Shown here one piece after another: positions 8,127 to 16,389 of a stretch of DNA of 64,000 nucleotides. Positions within the stretch are counted from its first letter, which is position 1, and the number at the start of each line of letters is the position of its first letter. The translations under genes were made by a program, and so were the position numbers. This stretch comes from CAYXUW01 sp964468375. GTDB taxonomy: Bacteria > Planctomycetota > Phycisphaerae > Sedimentisphaerales > Anaerobacaceae. The stretch is from positions 1-64,000 of the forward strand of contig CAYXUW010000002.1 in NCBI GenBank assembly GCA_964468375.1. The letters are read 5' to 3'. The notes beneath the pieces are model-generated. The model was given only the letters and a program-made list of their open reading frames with translations. It was not told the DNA's origin and searched no databases.

Positions 8127-8947
8127 TTCTGAACATACCCTTTTTTGCTTAAGCGTTGGCGAGTTTTTTTCAGAACTTTTTTTATCAGCTTTGATTTTTC
8201 GGTTTTCCCCTCGTCATTCTGAGCCCAGTATTCCCTGAAAAACCTCATACGGTCGGTATTGGTTAAGACTGTAGGTGGAAACATATTTGCCTGCACCAGG
8301 TTTTTAAATCTTAGTCGAGCCGGCAGGCGATAAAACTTTCTCGTTCGCTCATTATCAAGAAAGAAAAACCTCCAGTTGTTTTGCTCCTGCTTCACTAATA
8401 TATTACCCAATCTCAAATCGCCGTGAAAAATGCCCTTAGCGTGCATTCTGCCTATGGTTTGCCCGAACGCCCGTATCAGCTTGCGTTTTTCATCTGCAGA
8501 GCTGTTTCTACAGTCGGGAATATATTTATATATTCGTTTTGCATTTTCTGCTTCGAGGGTGGCCAGAAAATTCCTTATTTTGAAAAAGCCCTTTTTACAC
8601 TCGCCCATTATAACGACAATAGGTGCATCGAAACCGTTTTCCTGAAGCATCAGCGTTGCCTTAAAGGAACGCCTGGCCCGGCTGGGACGAAAAAGATGTT
8701 TGATAAAATCCAGATTTGAGCGGTAGAGATATTCTTTAAAGTAAATTGTTTTTTCGATGTCGTCGAAATCAACATTGAATTTATGCACTTTAGTGAACTG
8801 TGATGATAGAATAAGTTTCGGATGATACTGTTGGTTGAGTTGTGTTTCACCGGCTAGTAAAGTTTGTTCGAGTGTATTGTTGCGGAAATCCTTGTTGACG
8901 TATAATGCACAGTTTTCCCTTTGTATTTTGTCAAAACAGCTGTCCAA
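8123..8947 (-). CDS. WaaP/InaA-type lipopolysaccharide kinase-like protein
   Basis: A 274-residue protein with a protein-kinase-like fold of the Kdo/WaaP family. The conserved pieces are FKEYLY near residue 70 (probable ATP-binding lysine), the catalytic loop HGDLRLGNIL at 175-184 and the metal-binding LDNERT at 197-202 in place of DFG. Enzymes of this family phosphorylate Kdo or heptose in the LPS core on the cytoplasmic face of the inner membrane. The neighbours lpxI and lpxD fit that role. Its start lies 4 bp after the lpxI stop, so it is probably the distal gene of an lpxD-lpxI-kinase operon. Its exact acceptor sugar cannot be read from the sequence. Confidence 0.75.
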   Translation of the reverse strand: MDSCFDKIQRENCALYVNKDFRNNTLEQTLLAGETQLNQQYHPKLILSSQFTKVHKFNVDFDDIEKTIYFKEYLYRSNLDFIKHLFRPSRARRSFKATLMLQENGFDAPIVVIMGECKKGFFKIRNFLATLEAENAKRIYKYIPDCRNSSADEKRKLIRAFGQTIGRMHAKGIFHGDLRLGNILVKQEQNNWRFFFLDNERTRKFYRLPARLRFKNLVQANMFPPTVLTNTDRMRFFREYWAQNDEGKTEKSKLIKKVLKKTRQRLSKKGYVQN

Positions 8948-8951
8948 GATG

Positions 8952-9788
8952 TCAGCGCCCCAGAATAGTTATGCCCAATTGGTTGGCGATTTTTATCGTT
9001 TCGGGCTTGTCGATAATTATCGTTTTCCCTGCTTCTACGACGAGGCATTTGCCTTTGTTTTTGGCCAAAGCTCTGATAGTATCAGGCCCGACGCACGGAA
9101 CGTCGAACCGCATATCCTGGTTGGGTTTTGAGGTTTTGATAAGCGTCCAGCCGCCCGATTTGCAAAGCTGGCCGACCCGTTCAATCATTTCTGCCGTGCC
9201 TTCAATCGCTTCGACGGCGATTACTTCCTTTTCTTTTACCGCGATTGCCTGTCCTATATCCAGTTCACCGAGCTTTTTGGCTATGTCCCAGCCGAATTCA
9301 ATGTCGCCTTCATTTAATGAATTTCGCTTTGCGTCCGTCATTAGGTCCGCTGTTGCCATATGTTCCTTACAATACATCGTTGAGTTCTCCAAAACTATGC
9401 CGCCGGTTGCCAGCTCATCAGCTATGGCACACAAAACCGAGTCTGTCAGTTTATCTTTGCTTCGCAGACGCCAGTAGTATATTCTAAAACTCCGCCAGTC
9501 GGGCAGATATTTTAGAATTCTCCGGGGTGTAAAAAGTCGATGTTTGGCTACTCTTCCGACCATAACCGTTCTGGTTGCGCCGTGCTTTCTTAGCTTTCGT
9601 ATCCAGCTTCCCGGCCGGGCAATCGCAACTTTGTAAAATATGTCGACTTCGTTGGCTAGGCCTGGTTCTGCATTATCTGCTAGGCCTACGCAAATCACCT
9701 TTAATCCCGCCTGTTTCGCGCCGGCGGCTACGAGGAAAGGTAGCCTGCCTCCTCCTGCAATCAAACCAAGCACATCTTTGTTGTTCAT
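8952..9788 (-). CDS. lpxI: UDP-2,3-diacylglucosamine pyrophosphatase LpxI
   Basis: Hydrolyses UDP-2,3-diacylglucosamine to lipid X and UMP in lipid A synthesis, the reaction done by LpxH in E. coli. At 278 residues it has the LpxI (formerly DUF1009) length and layout. The N-terminal domain starts with LGLIAGGGRLPFLVAAGAKQ and contains GATRTVMVGRVAK; the C-terminal domain contains the KEKEVIAVEAIEGTAEMIER region and DMRFDVPCVGPDTI, which holds conserved aspartates. The ATG at 9788 follows AAGG. It lies between lpxD (54 bp upstream) and the WaaP-like kinase, supporting the assignment. Confidence 0.92.
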   Translation of the reverse strand: MNNKDVLGLIAGGGRLPFLVAAGAKQAGLKVICVGLADNAEPGLANEVDIFYKVAIARPGSWIRKLRKHGATRTVMVGRVAKHRLFTPRRILKYLPDWRSFRIYYWRLRSKDKLTDSVLCAIADELATGGIVLENSTMYCKEHMATADLMTDAKRNSLNEGDIEFGWDIAKKLGELDIGQAIAVKEKEVIAVEAIEGTAEMIERVGQLCKSGGWTLIKTSKPNQDMRFDVPCVGPDTIRALAKNKGKCLVVEAGKTIIIDKPETIKIANQLGITILGR

Positions 9789-9842
9789 GGTAAATTACCT
9801 TATCTACCAGTGCCGCAGAACCGCATCTCGAAAATTAAATAA

Positions 9843-10904
9843 CTATTGTTCGGTTGAATTTTCAGGCTCCGACTCTGCAGGTGGGGCGATTTGTCCAATC
9901 TGACTTTCGAGCTTGCGAAGGTTTTGCCGAATCTCGGGTAAATATTGTATCATGCTGTATGCCCGCTTGCCTTGGTTTGCATCGATGGCTGGCGCGCCTA
10001 ATACCACCTTACCGTCGGGAATATTATTGATAACACCTGCTTGGGCGCCTATTGTAACGTTATTTCCAATGGTAATATGGCCTACGATACCGACTTGGCC
10101 GCCGACCATACAATGATGCCCGAGCGTAGTAGACCCGGCGACACCCACCTGAGCCACGAGAAGACAATGCGCGCCGATTTTGGTGCCGTGACCTATCGCA
10201 ACCAAATCACCCAGCTTGCTTCCCTGCCCTATGACGGTGTCGCTGAGTGTCCCCCGTTCGATTCCGCAGCAGGCGCCGATTTCAACGTCGTCCTCTATAA
10301 TTGCAGTGCCGATTTGCGGCACCTTGTGATGTATGCCCTTGTGACTGGCATAGCCGAATCCGTCCTCGCCAATCGTGGAATTAGCATTTATGATCACACG
10401 GTTGCCTATTTTGCATTCATTGTAGATAACCACATTCGGGTATATTATACAGTCATTGCCAAGCTGGGCGCCCTGCCCGATGAAAACCCCGGGGTAAATT
10501 ATACAGCCGTCCCCGATTTTGGCATTATCGGATACAGTGACGAAATCATGAATGTGGCAGTCCGCACCAACTTTTGCACTGTTCGAGATTACCGCCCGCG
10601 GGCTTATTCCTACCTTTTTGTGCTTTCGGTGACCGTGAAGCAGTACCATAATCTGCATAAAAGCATAGTAAGGGTCGTCGGCTACCAGAAGAGGAACCGG
10701 AACATTGGGTGTTTCTTTGCCTACGATTACGGCACTTGCTTTGGTAGTCCGAATCTGCTTTTCGTATTTATTATTAGCTAAGAAACTGATATCTCCTTCG
10801 CTTGCCCGCACAAGCGTGGAGGCGGATTTTATTACTACGTTCGGGTCGCCGACGACTCTGCCGCTTACGTATTCAGCCAATTCGCCAAGTGTTTTTGCCG
10901 CCAT
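9843..10904 (-). CDS. lpxD: UDP-3-O-acylglucosamine N-acyltransferase LpxD
   Basis: Transfers an acyl chain from acyl-ACP to the 2-amino group of UDP-3-O-acylglucosamine, a committed lipid A step. The protein has 353 residues, with an N-terminal uridine-binding domain (about 1-95, ending near ADDPYYAFMQIMVLL) and a left-handed beta-helix of hexapeptide repeats (about 100-320). The catalytic His falls in AIGHGT at residue 239, the same motif as in E. coli. A helical C-terminal extension follows. The gene has its own promoter at 10967-10994. lpxA, lpxB and lpxC are not in the window. Confidence 0.95.
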   Translation of the reverse strand: MAAKTLGELAEYVSGRVVGDPNVVIKSASTLVRASEGDISFLANNKYEKQIRTTKASAVIVGKETPNVPVPLLVADDPYYAFMQIMVLLHGHRKHKKVGISPRAVISNSAKVGADCHIHDFVTVSDNAKIGDGCIIYPGVFIGQGAQLGNDCIIYPNVVIYNECKIGNRVIINANSTIGEDGFGYASHKGIHHKVPQIGTAIIEDDVEIGACCGIERGTLSDTVIGQGSKLGDLVAIGHGTKIGAHCLLVAQVGVAGSTTLGHHCMVGGQVGIVGHITIGNNVTIGAQAGVINNIPDGKVVLGAPAIDANQGKRAYSMIQYLPEIRQNLRKLESQIGQIAPPAESEPENSTEQ

Positions 10905-10966
10905 ATAGAAGCCCTTATTTTATCGTCTCCGATATATCGTGCAGAAAGCCGATGCGATATTAAGGC

Positions 10967-10994
10967 ATTATAGCAGAATGGTCAATCTGGTCAA
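10967..10994 (-). promoter_or_regulatory. Sigma-70-type promoter for lpxD-lpxI-kinase
   Basis: Minus-strand TTGACC (10994-10989), 16-bp spacer, TATAAT (10972-10967). The predicted start is near 10960, about 55 nt before the lpxD ATG. Confidence 0.6.
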
Positions 10995-11014
10995 CTGTTC
11001 TATATTAATAGCTT

Positions 11015-11028
11015 AAAACCGCGGTTTT
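11015..11028. repeat. Perfect 14-bp palindrome AAAACCGCGGTTTT
   Basis: It lies 7 bp beyond the stop of the GT9 gene and 20 bp upstream of the lpxD -35 box. It could be a weak bidirectional hairpin terminator for the GT9 transcript (short GC core, flanking A and T runs) or a protein-binding operator for lpxD. The sequence does not decide. Confidence 0.4.
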
Positions 11029-11035
11029 GAGGAAA

Positions 11036-12088
11036 TTATGCGGTTAAAGCCCCTAAAAGCTTCTTCTGTAAGCTCGGTGATGGTTTTTTAGCGAAGTCCG
11101 CATCGCTGCTGGTAATTACTATTACAGCCGGTCCGATGGGTTGATATAAATTCGGATTTGTTGGGCCGAAAACAGCGACCGTTTTGACCCCCATGGCGGC
11201 AGCTAAATGTGTGATGCCGCTGTCATTGCCTAAGAAAGAATCCGCACAGCTTAAAAGCCCCAACACATCTGCCAGAGATGGATCCGTCAGGCATTTTGCG
11301 GTTTTGGTTATTTGTTTGACTGCGGTATCGCTGAATCGTTCCAGCTCAGCCGGCCCCAGCAGGAATATAACCTTGATATCTTTTACAGCAACTGCTTCGG
11401 CCACAGTTAAGAAATTGTCCAGATGACAGCATTTATTCAAGCCGCCGCTGCCCGGTTGGATTACTGCAAGTTTTGCGGAAAAATCAATATCCATTTCTTC
11501 CAGTAATTCTTTGCCTCTGTTTATATCTGCTTTAGTTGCTTTTATTAAGCTTTTATCTTTCTGAACTGCCTGCGGTTCTAAAGAAAGGCCGCTCTGTGCA
11601 ATAAATTGCTGCGCATAAAAATCGGTTATGTGTGCTGAAAATTCTTTTGGCGGTTCCGTAGACAAAGTTATTACTTCCGCGCTTCGACTGCAATTGGCGG
11701 TAAAAATCAGGTTCTGCTCGAAATCGCTGTCCGGCTCGCCCAGAAATGTTGCTATCCAGGCGTAATCAGCGAATGTATTTATCAAAGGGTCACCGTCCGC
11801 GGGGTTAAATGTGTCGGCTTTGGTAAACAGTCGATGCAAATCCACCGAGTCTATAGACAGAACCCCGTCCACGCAGGTTCTGCTCGGGAAAATACCGATA
11901 TACTCGGTATGGCCGAGAATATAAACCCCGCCCAGACCAAGCCGTTCTTTCATAAGTTCGGCTAACGGCAGGGTTAATATACAATCGCCAATTGCACCCG
12001 GCTGCAGGATTATACCTCGAACTGCTCCGCGGGCTGCTTCTGCGCCTTTGGCCTTCAACAGATTTAGAATGTCATTTTTTCCCTGCAT
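11036..12088 (-). CDS. GT9-family glycosyltransferase (heptosyltransferase-like)
   Basis: A 350-residue GT-B enzyme of glycosyltransferase family 9, the family of ADP-heptose:LPS heptosyltransferases. It shows the N-terminal GIILQPGAIGDCILTLPLAE motif, an IQPGSGGLNKCC segment at the start of the C-terminal domain, and GNDSGITHLAAAMGVKTVAVFGPTNP near the C-terminus, which binds the nucleotide sugar. It would act at the cytoplasmic face of the inner membrane on the LPS core. The donor need not be heptose in this organism. The ATG at 12088 has no clear ribosome binding site. It lies 81 bp after the FG-GAP gene on the same strand. Confidence 0.8.
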   Translation of the reverse strand: MQGKNDILNLLKAKGAEAARGAVRGIILQPGAIGDCILTLPLAELMKERLGLGGVYILGHTEYIGIFPSRTCVDGVLSIDSVDLHRLFTKADTFNPADGDPLINTFADYAWIATFLGEPDSDFEQNLIFTANCSRSAEVITLSTEPPKEFSAHITDFYAQQFIAQSGLSLEPQAVQKDKSLIKATKADINRGKELLEEMDIDFSAKLAVIQPGSGGLNKCCHLDNFLTVAEAVAVKDIKVIFLLGPAELERFSDTAVKQITKTAKCLTDPSLADVLGLLSCADSFLGNDSGITHLAAAMGVKTVAVFGPTNPNLYQPIGPAVIVITSSDADFAKKPSPSLQKKLLGALTA

Positions 12089-12169
12089 GAGAAAGTATTT
12101 TAATTGCTTTGGAAGATTGCAGTAACTTTTGTTGTTTATTTTGCTTTATGAGAAATACAGCCCGCAAAT

Positions 12170-14611
12170 TTAATCCTGTGGATAAATAATTATGCGGTCG
12201 TGTATAACGGTTACTAAGTCGTTTTTACCGTCGTTGGTTACATCGGCGATTTTCATTTCTCGCGGCTCAAGCGTAACCTTATTCTTTTTGCGGTCTCGGT
12301 AACCTTTCTCCTCGAATATCTTGAAACGCATCGCCGGAATAGGTTTCATATCGCCGTCAAGCGCAAGTATCTCAATGTGATTTCGGTTGTACTCGACCAT
12401 AATAATATCTATTCGGTCGTCGTTATTGATATCTCCGGTTGTCAGATTACCGTAAAGACCGTCTTTTATTTTTGTCTCATAACTGAATTGTTGCTCTAAA
12501 CGCTTCGGCACATAACTGTCACTCGGCGGCGTTATGAGTGCGAATTTGCCGCCGTCGAACAACAAGAGACTTTTTACCTTTCGGCCTGTAAGAGGTGCAA
12601 ATAATATTTTCAGATGTTTCGCTGCTGCGTTCCACGTATCTACATTTAATTCTTTTTCAAACCGATAGGTGTTGTCTGCGTCGGCTTCGATTATTTGGAG
12701 CTGACCTTTCCGGCTGTCCAGCAGTAAAATAGCGGGACGCCTTTCTTTGCCGTTGCCATCGATGTCGAACGCAGCCACCGCTGATATTTTGTTCTCTGTG
12801 CTTTTGGCGTTATATTGGTCCGCTACACTCCAGTTGATGCCGTCTTTGAAAACTAAGCTTCTCGCAAAATTCTTTTGTGCTATCAGCAGCTCTTTACCTG
12901 GCTTATCGTCAACATCCGCAACCGCTATCGACCCTAAACTCGCCTCCTTGATTAGACTGGCCTGTGCCTCCGGAGAATCGACTACTTCAAAATCTCCCTT
13001 TTTTGTTTGGCGGACGAGTATGGGATTTTCATATTTAACGAATATCAGAACGTCCTCTAAGCCGTCCTGGTCAACGTCAAGAACCTTCAAGCCGTCCGGA
13101 TTGGATACAAGCTCTTCGAGTTCTAAGGCGAAGTCTGCTTCATCGCTTTTTTTGGTTTTCTTGGAACGTTTCTTTTTTCGCTGGTTATGCCGTTCGTATT
13201 TCGCCCCTAAATCATAAATGACCCTTAAGTACCTGATATCGTTCGCATCCTTGGATATATAAACGCAGTCAATGCCGCCGTCATGGTCAACATCGGCCAA
13301 TTCCATTGCCGATGGCTCTCCGGTAATTTCAACAGGTTGTGGAAACGATAGTCTGTTGTCCTCAAATTTAGAGATGCCTATTATCTTTTCTTTGATGCTT
13401 AAAACTCCCAATTCGACTTGTCCATCACCGTTTATATCTGCGGCAGACAGGTCCTCAATATCGGCAAAAGCAGGAAACTCTACCGGCTCAGCCAGTCCCA
13501 GCTCTGCTGTTTGCTTATAGAAAATCAGCTCCGCTGCTGCAGGGTCGCTTATCGCAACATCAGCAAGACCATCGCCGTCAAAATCCCCGACAACCAAATC
13601 TCGCTTCGTGCTTCCTTCACCCGAAGTGAGGGGATAAAACAAAATCGGCCAGTCATTGTCCTTTTCTTTATCGGAGGCAAATTTATAGCAGATTAACCGT
13701 TTGCTTATTGCATCGACGGTCAGCACTTCGTCGCCTGTTTCGTCGTCTATGTTATGAATCTCCAGTGCCAGCGGCCTTTCGATGAAAAATTGTACTTGCG
13801 GTCCTAATTGGCCAGTCTCAAGACCGAATCGTGCGTGCAGCGGTTTTTCTTTATCAGTTGTTATAAGGATAAGGTCGTTTATATTGTCCCCATTCAAATC
13901 ACAGACATCCACTCCCAGCGTCAAACCCGTCGTAGGATATTCCACGGGTTCAGCCAGAGAGCCGTCTTCTTTTTGCAAAATAACGTAAACTCCGTCACGG
14001 CCGGCCAGAGCTAAATCGTCGGCGCCGTCATTATTAAGGTCCGCACATGCCAGCACGGTAGGGGTTACAAGACCGTCATCAATCTTTATTTTCTTTCGTG
14101 TTCGCCAGCTTAAAGTCCGCGGCTCTTCCGCTTCTGCTTCGCCGGCCTTTTGTAATATCACATACAAGCCCTTTGGTTCACCGTAAAAGGCCAAATCAAT
14201 CATCCCGTCCGAATCCAAATCACCGCAAACAAAGCTGAAGATTTTTTGTGAGACCGCTACGGTCTGTTCATCGAAACGGGTAGGGGGGGTGATTGTGTTT
14301 ATATCAATGTCGTTCGGGTCGACAGCTACCGGTGTTTCGCCCGGCCCTACTGCTTCTTTTTGAATCAGAAGCTCAATCTTGGCCTTCGTATTGTTGACCA
14401 CTGCAATATCGTCTCGGCCGTCGCCGTTAAAATCTGCAATTCTCAGACCTTCTATACCCCAGTCCAGTTTGATTATTTCCATCTCGCCGAACCCGTAGTA
14501 TGCCGACAAATCATCGGGATCGCCCCCTTCAGCATTGGAAATGATTGTGCTGCTTGTGAAAAGCCCGCAGGACAAAATAATAACTGCAATCAGTGTTTTA
14601 GTTATGCGCAC
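12170..14611 (-). CDS. Secreted FG-GAP/VCBS repeat protein
   Basis: About 813 residues, starting with a signal peptide (hydrophobic LIAVIILSCGLFTSSTII, cleavage probably near NAEG). The rest is built of beta-propeller-like repeats with Ca-binding loops of the DxDxDGxxD type. At least ten are visible, including DFNGDGRDDIAV, DLDSDGMIDLAF, DLNNDGADDLAL, DFDGDGLADVAI, DVDQDGLEDVLI and DVTNDGKNDLVT. This is the FG-GAP/VCBS architecture of integrin-like extracellular proteins. I choose the GTG at 14611 because GGAGG lies 8 nt upstream (14620-14624); a longer frame to 14644 lacks such a site. An inserted Lys/Arg-rich stretch (around RKKKRSKKTKKS) splits the repeats. Ligand unknown. Confidence 0.85.
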   Translation of the reverse strand: MRITKTLIAVIILSCGLFTSSTIISNAEGGDPDDLSAYYGFGEMEIIKLDWGIEGLRIADFNGDGRDDIAVVNNTKAKIELLIQKEAVGPGETPVAVDPNDIDINTITPPTRFDEQTVAVSQKIFSFVCGDLDSDGMIDLAFYGEPKGLYVILQKAGEAEAEEPRTLSWRTRKKIKIDDGLVTPTVLACADLNNDGADDLALAGRDGVYVILQKEDGSLAEPVEYPTTGLTLGVDVCDLNGDNINDLILITTDKEKPLHARFGLETGQLGPQVQFFIERPLALEIHNIDDETGDEVLTVDAISKRLICYKFASDKEKDNDWPILFYPLTSGEGSTKRDLVVGDFDGDGLADVAISDPAAAELIFYKQTAELGLAEPVEFPAFADIEDLSAADINGDGQVELGVLSIKEKIIGISKFEDNRLSFPQPVEITGEPSAMELADVDHDGGIDCVYISKDANDIRYLRVIYDLGAKYERHNQRKKKRSKKTKKSDEADFALELEELVSNPDGLKVLDVDQDGLEDVLIFVKYENPILVRQTKKGDFEVVDSPEAQASLIKEASLGSIAVADVDDKPGKELLIAQKNFARSLVFKDGINWSVADQYNAKSTENKISAVAAFDIDGNGKERRPAILLLDSRKGQLQIIEADADNTYRFEKELNVDTWNAAAKHLKILFAPLTGRKVKSLLLFDGGKFALITPPSDSYVPKRLEQQFSYETKIKDGLYGNLTTGDINNDDRIDIIMVEYNRNHIEILALDGDMKPIPAMRFKIFEEKGYRDRKKNKVTLEPREMKIADVTNDGKNDLVTVIHDRIIIYPQD

Positions 14612-14779
14612 AATAAAATCCTCCACTTTTTGTTGTTCCTGCAAAGATAAAAAGCCGTTTCACACAATTCCTTCTGCACAAAATTCATTTTATGAACAAA
14701 GGCAATATACACTTTATTTCAGCAATATCAATGATTTTGTGAGTGGCGGCCCTTTCTGCGAATTTTCTCCACGATCTCA

Positions 14780-16384
14780 CTATTTCAATTCATCCTCGAT
14801 AGCGGCAAGCAGCTTTTTGGAAACCTCAACGCCTAATCTCTCGGCTGTTTTTATGTGTTGCCATGCCGATTCATATTGCTCCAATTTATAAAGCGCGAAA
14901 GCCAGGCCGTTATGTGCATCTCCCATTCCCGGGTCAAGCTCTATCGCCTTTTCATACTCGGGCACTGCCTGCTCATATTCTCCTTTATTGGAATACGCCG
15001 CCCCGATATTATAATATAAAGAACCGTCATCGTTCTTTATCTCAAGGGCCTTCTTATACTGCTCGATAGCTGTATCATACTCCTCTTTGACGAAATAAAC
15101 ATTTCCTAAACGCACCATAGCGTCTATCATATCCGGCTTCAAAGCCAAAGCTTTTTTATATGATTTAATTTCTTCTTTAATCCGGCCAGCTTTATTATAA
15201 CAAAGCCCCAGACCGTAATATGGCTCGGCAAAATCGCTCTTTATCTTCAGGGCCTTTTTATACTGAGCTGTTGCTCTTTCACAATCGCCCATCCGGTTGT
15301 AAACGTCGCCTAACTGGTTGTAACAGTTGGCGTCTTTCGGCTCCAGAGAAATTGCTTGTTTCAATTGTATTACGGCCTGCTCATATGTTTCCTGTCGGTA
15401 GTAGGCGTTTGCCAGATTTTTATACGCATCTGTGAATTCAGGGTCTAGTTTAATCGAGTATGTATACTCTGAAATTGCGTCGTTCACCCACCCGCGGTTA
15501 AAATACGCGTTGCCGAGGTTGTTGTGTGTCTTAGCGTCGTCCGGTTTGATTTTTAAAGCCGCCCCATATTCGTATATCGCATCGTCTGTTTGTCCTTTTT
15601 TGAGATAAATATTGCCCAGATTAGTATGTGATTCAGCCAGAGACGGATTTATCTCGACCGCTCTTTTAAGCGCCAGAAATGCCTGCTCTATATCGCCGAT
15701 ATCGCTGTAGCTGTTCCCGAGATTATTGAAAAAACATCCCAAAGTTTGAATTTTACTCAGGTTTTTCATGTAGATACCATCGTTGTCCTGCGGCACCTTG
15801 AATTTCTCTATGTAATGTTTGTCTTTGGCGTATCCGCCTTTGCTGGTTGTCTCGATGTTAAAGCGCTTGTGGCCGTCGTCGTATCTGACGAAAAAATGCC
15901 CCGGCACCACCACCCCGTATAAGTCCAGACCCAACCGCTCGCCAATTGAGAGATAAAGAATCGACAAGCTCAAACAATACCCCCGTTTATTATCCATCAC
16001 CTTGTGCAGAAATAAATCGCTCGGCTTGCCTGCGTCCTCCATCGCCTCAAACCCCAGTTCGTTGAACAGATAGTCGTTTATCACCTGGATTGCTTTATAG
16101 TTTGACGGTATTTTCTTTTTGTTGAGTCTTTCGCGGACTTCATAAGCCATATTGTCCAGCCGTGTCAGATACCTCCGCCCATGCACCATATCGCTCCACT
16201 GCTCCGAGATAATCAATGCCGCTGTGCCCAAATCAATCTCTTCGGCATCCAAACGAAGCACCTGCTCGATTGACCTTGCATGCAGCCCCTCTTTATCCGC
16301 GTCGGCCAGAGGTTTTTCCCTGCCGAGGCCGGTTGAAGCTGCGATGAACAGCACGTAACTGATTGCCAATAGAACCTTTTTCAT
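14780..16384 (-). CDS. Transglutaminase-like/TPR protein
   Basis: A 534-residue exported protein: signal peptide in the first ~20 residues (KKVLLAISYVLFIAAS), then a transglutaminase-like domain (about 35-180), then nine TPR repeats (about 215-520). The candidate Cys-His-acid triad is C137 in RGYCLSLS, H163 in PGHFFVRYDD and E178 in FNIETT, which resembles SirB1/transglutaminase-like proteins. The start is the ATG at 16384, just after TAGGG and 5 bp past the MATE stop; the open frame to 16462 only overlaps the MATE gene. TPR modules suggest a protein-binding periplasmic role. The substrate is unknown. Confidence 0.8.
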   Translation of the reverse strand: MKKVLLAISYVLFIAASTGLGREKPLADADKEGLHARSIEQVLRLDAEEIDLGTAALIISEQWSDMVHGRRYLTRLDNMAYEVRERLNKKKIPSNYKAIQVINDYLFNELGFEAMEDAGKPSDLFLHKVMDNKRGYCLSLSILYLSIGERLGLDLYGVVVPGHFFVRYDDGHKRFNIETTSKGGYAKDKHYIEKFKVPQDNDGIYMKNLSKIQTLGCFFNNLGNSYSDIGDIEQAFLALKRAVEINPSLAESHTNLGNIYLKKGQTDDAIYEYGAALKIKPDDAKTHNNLGNAYFNRGWVNDAISEYTYSIKLDPEFTDAYKNLANAYYRQETYEQAVIQLKQAISLEPKDANCYNQLGDVYNRMGDCERATAQYKKALKIKSDFAEPYYGLGLCYNKAGRIKEEIKSYKKALALKPDMIDAMVRLGNVYFVKEEYDTAIEQYKKALEIKNDDGSLYYNIGAAYSNKGEYEQAVPEYEKAIELDPGMGDAHNGLAFALYKLEQYESAWQHIKTAERLGVEVSKKLLAAIEDELK

Positions 16385-16389
16385 AAACC

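Noticed and set aside
10041..10781. 246-aa plus-strand frame over lpxD
   Set aside because: Antisense to the hexapeptide repeats of lpxD, whose periodic codons keep the opposite strand open.
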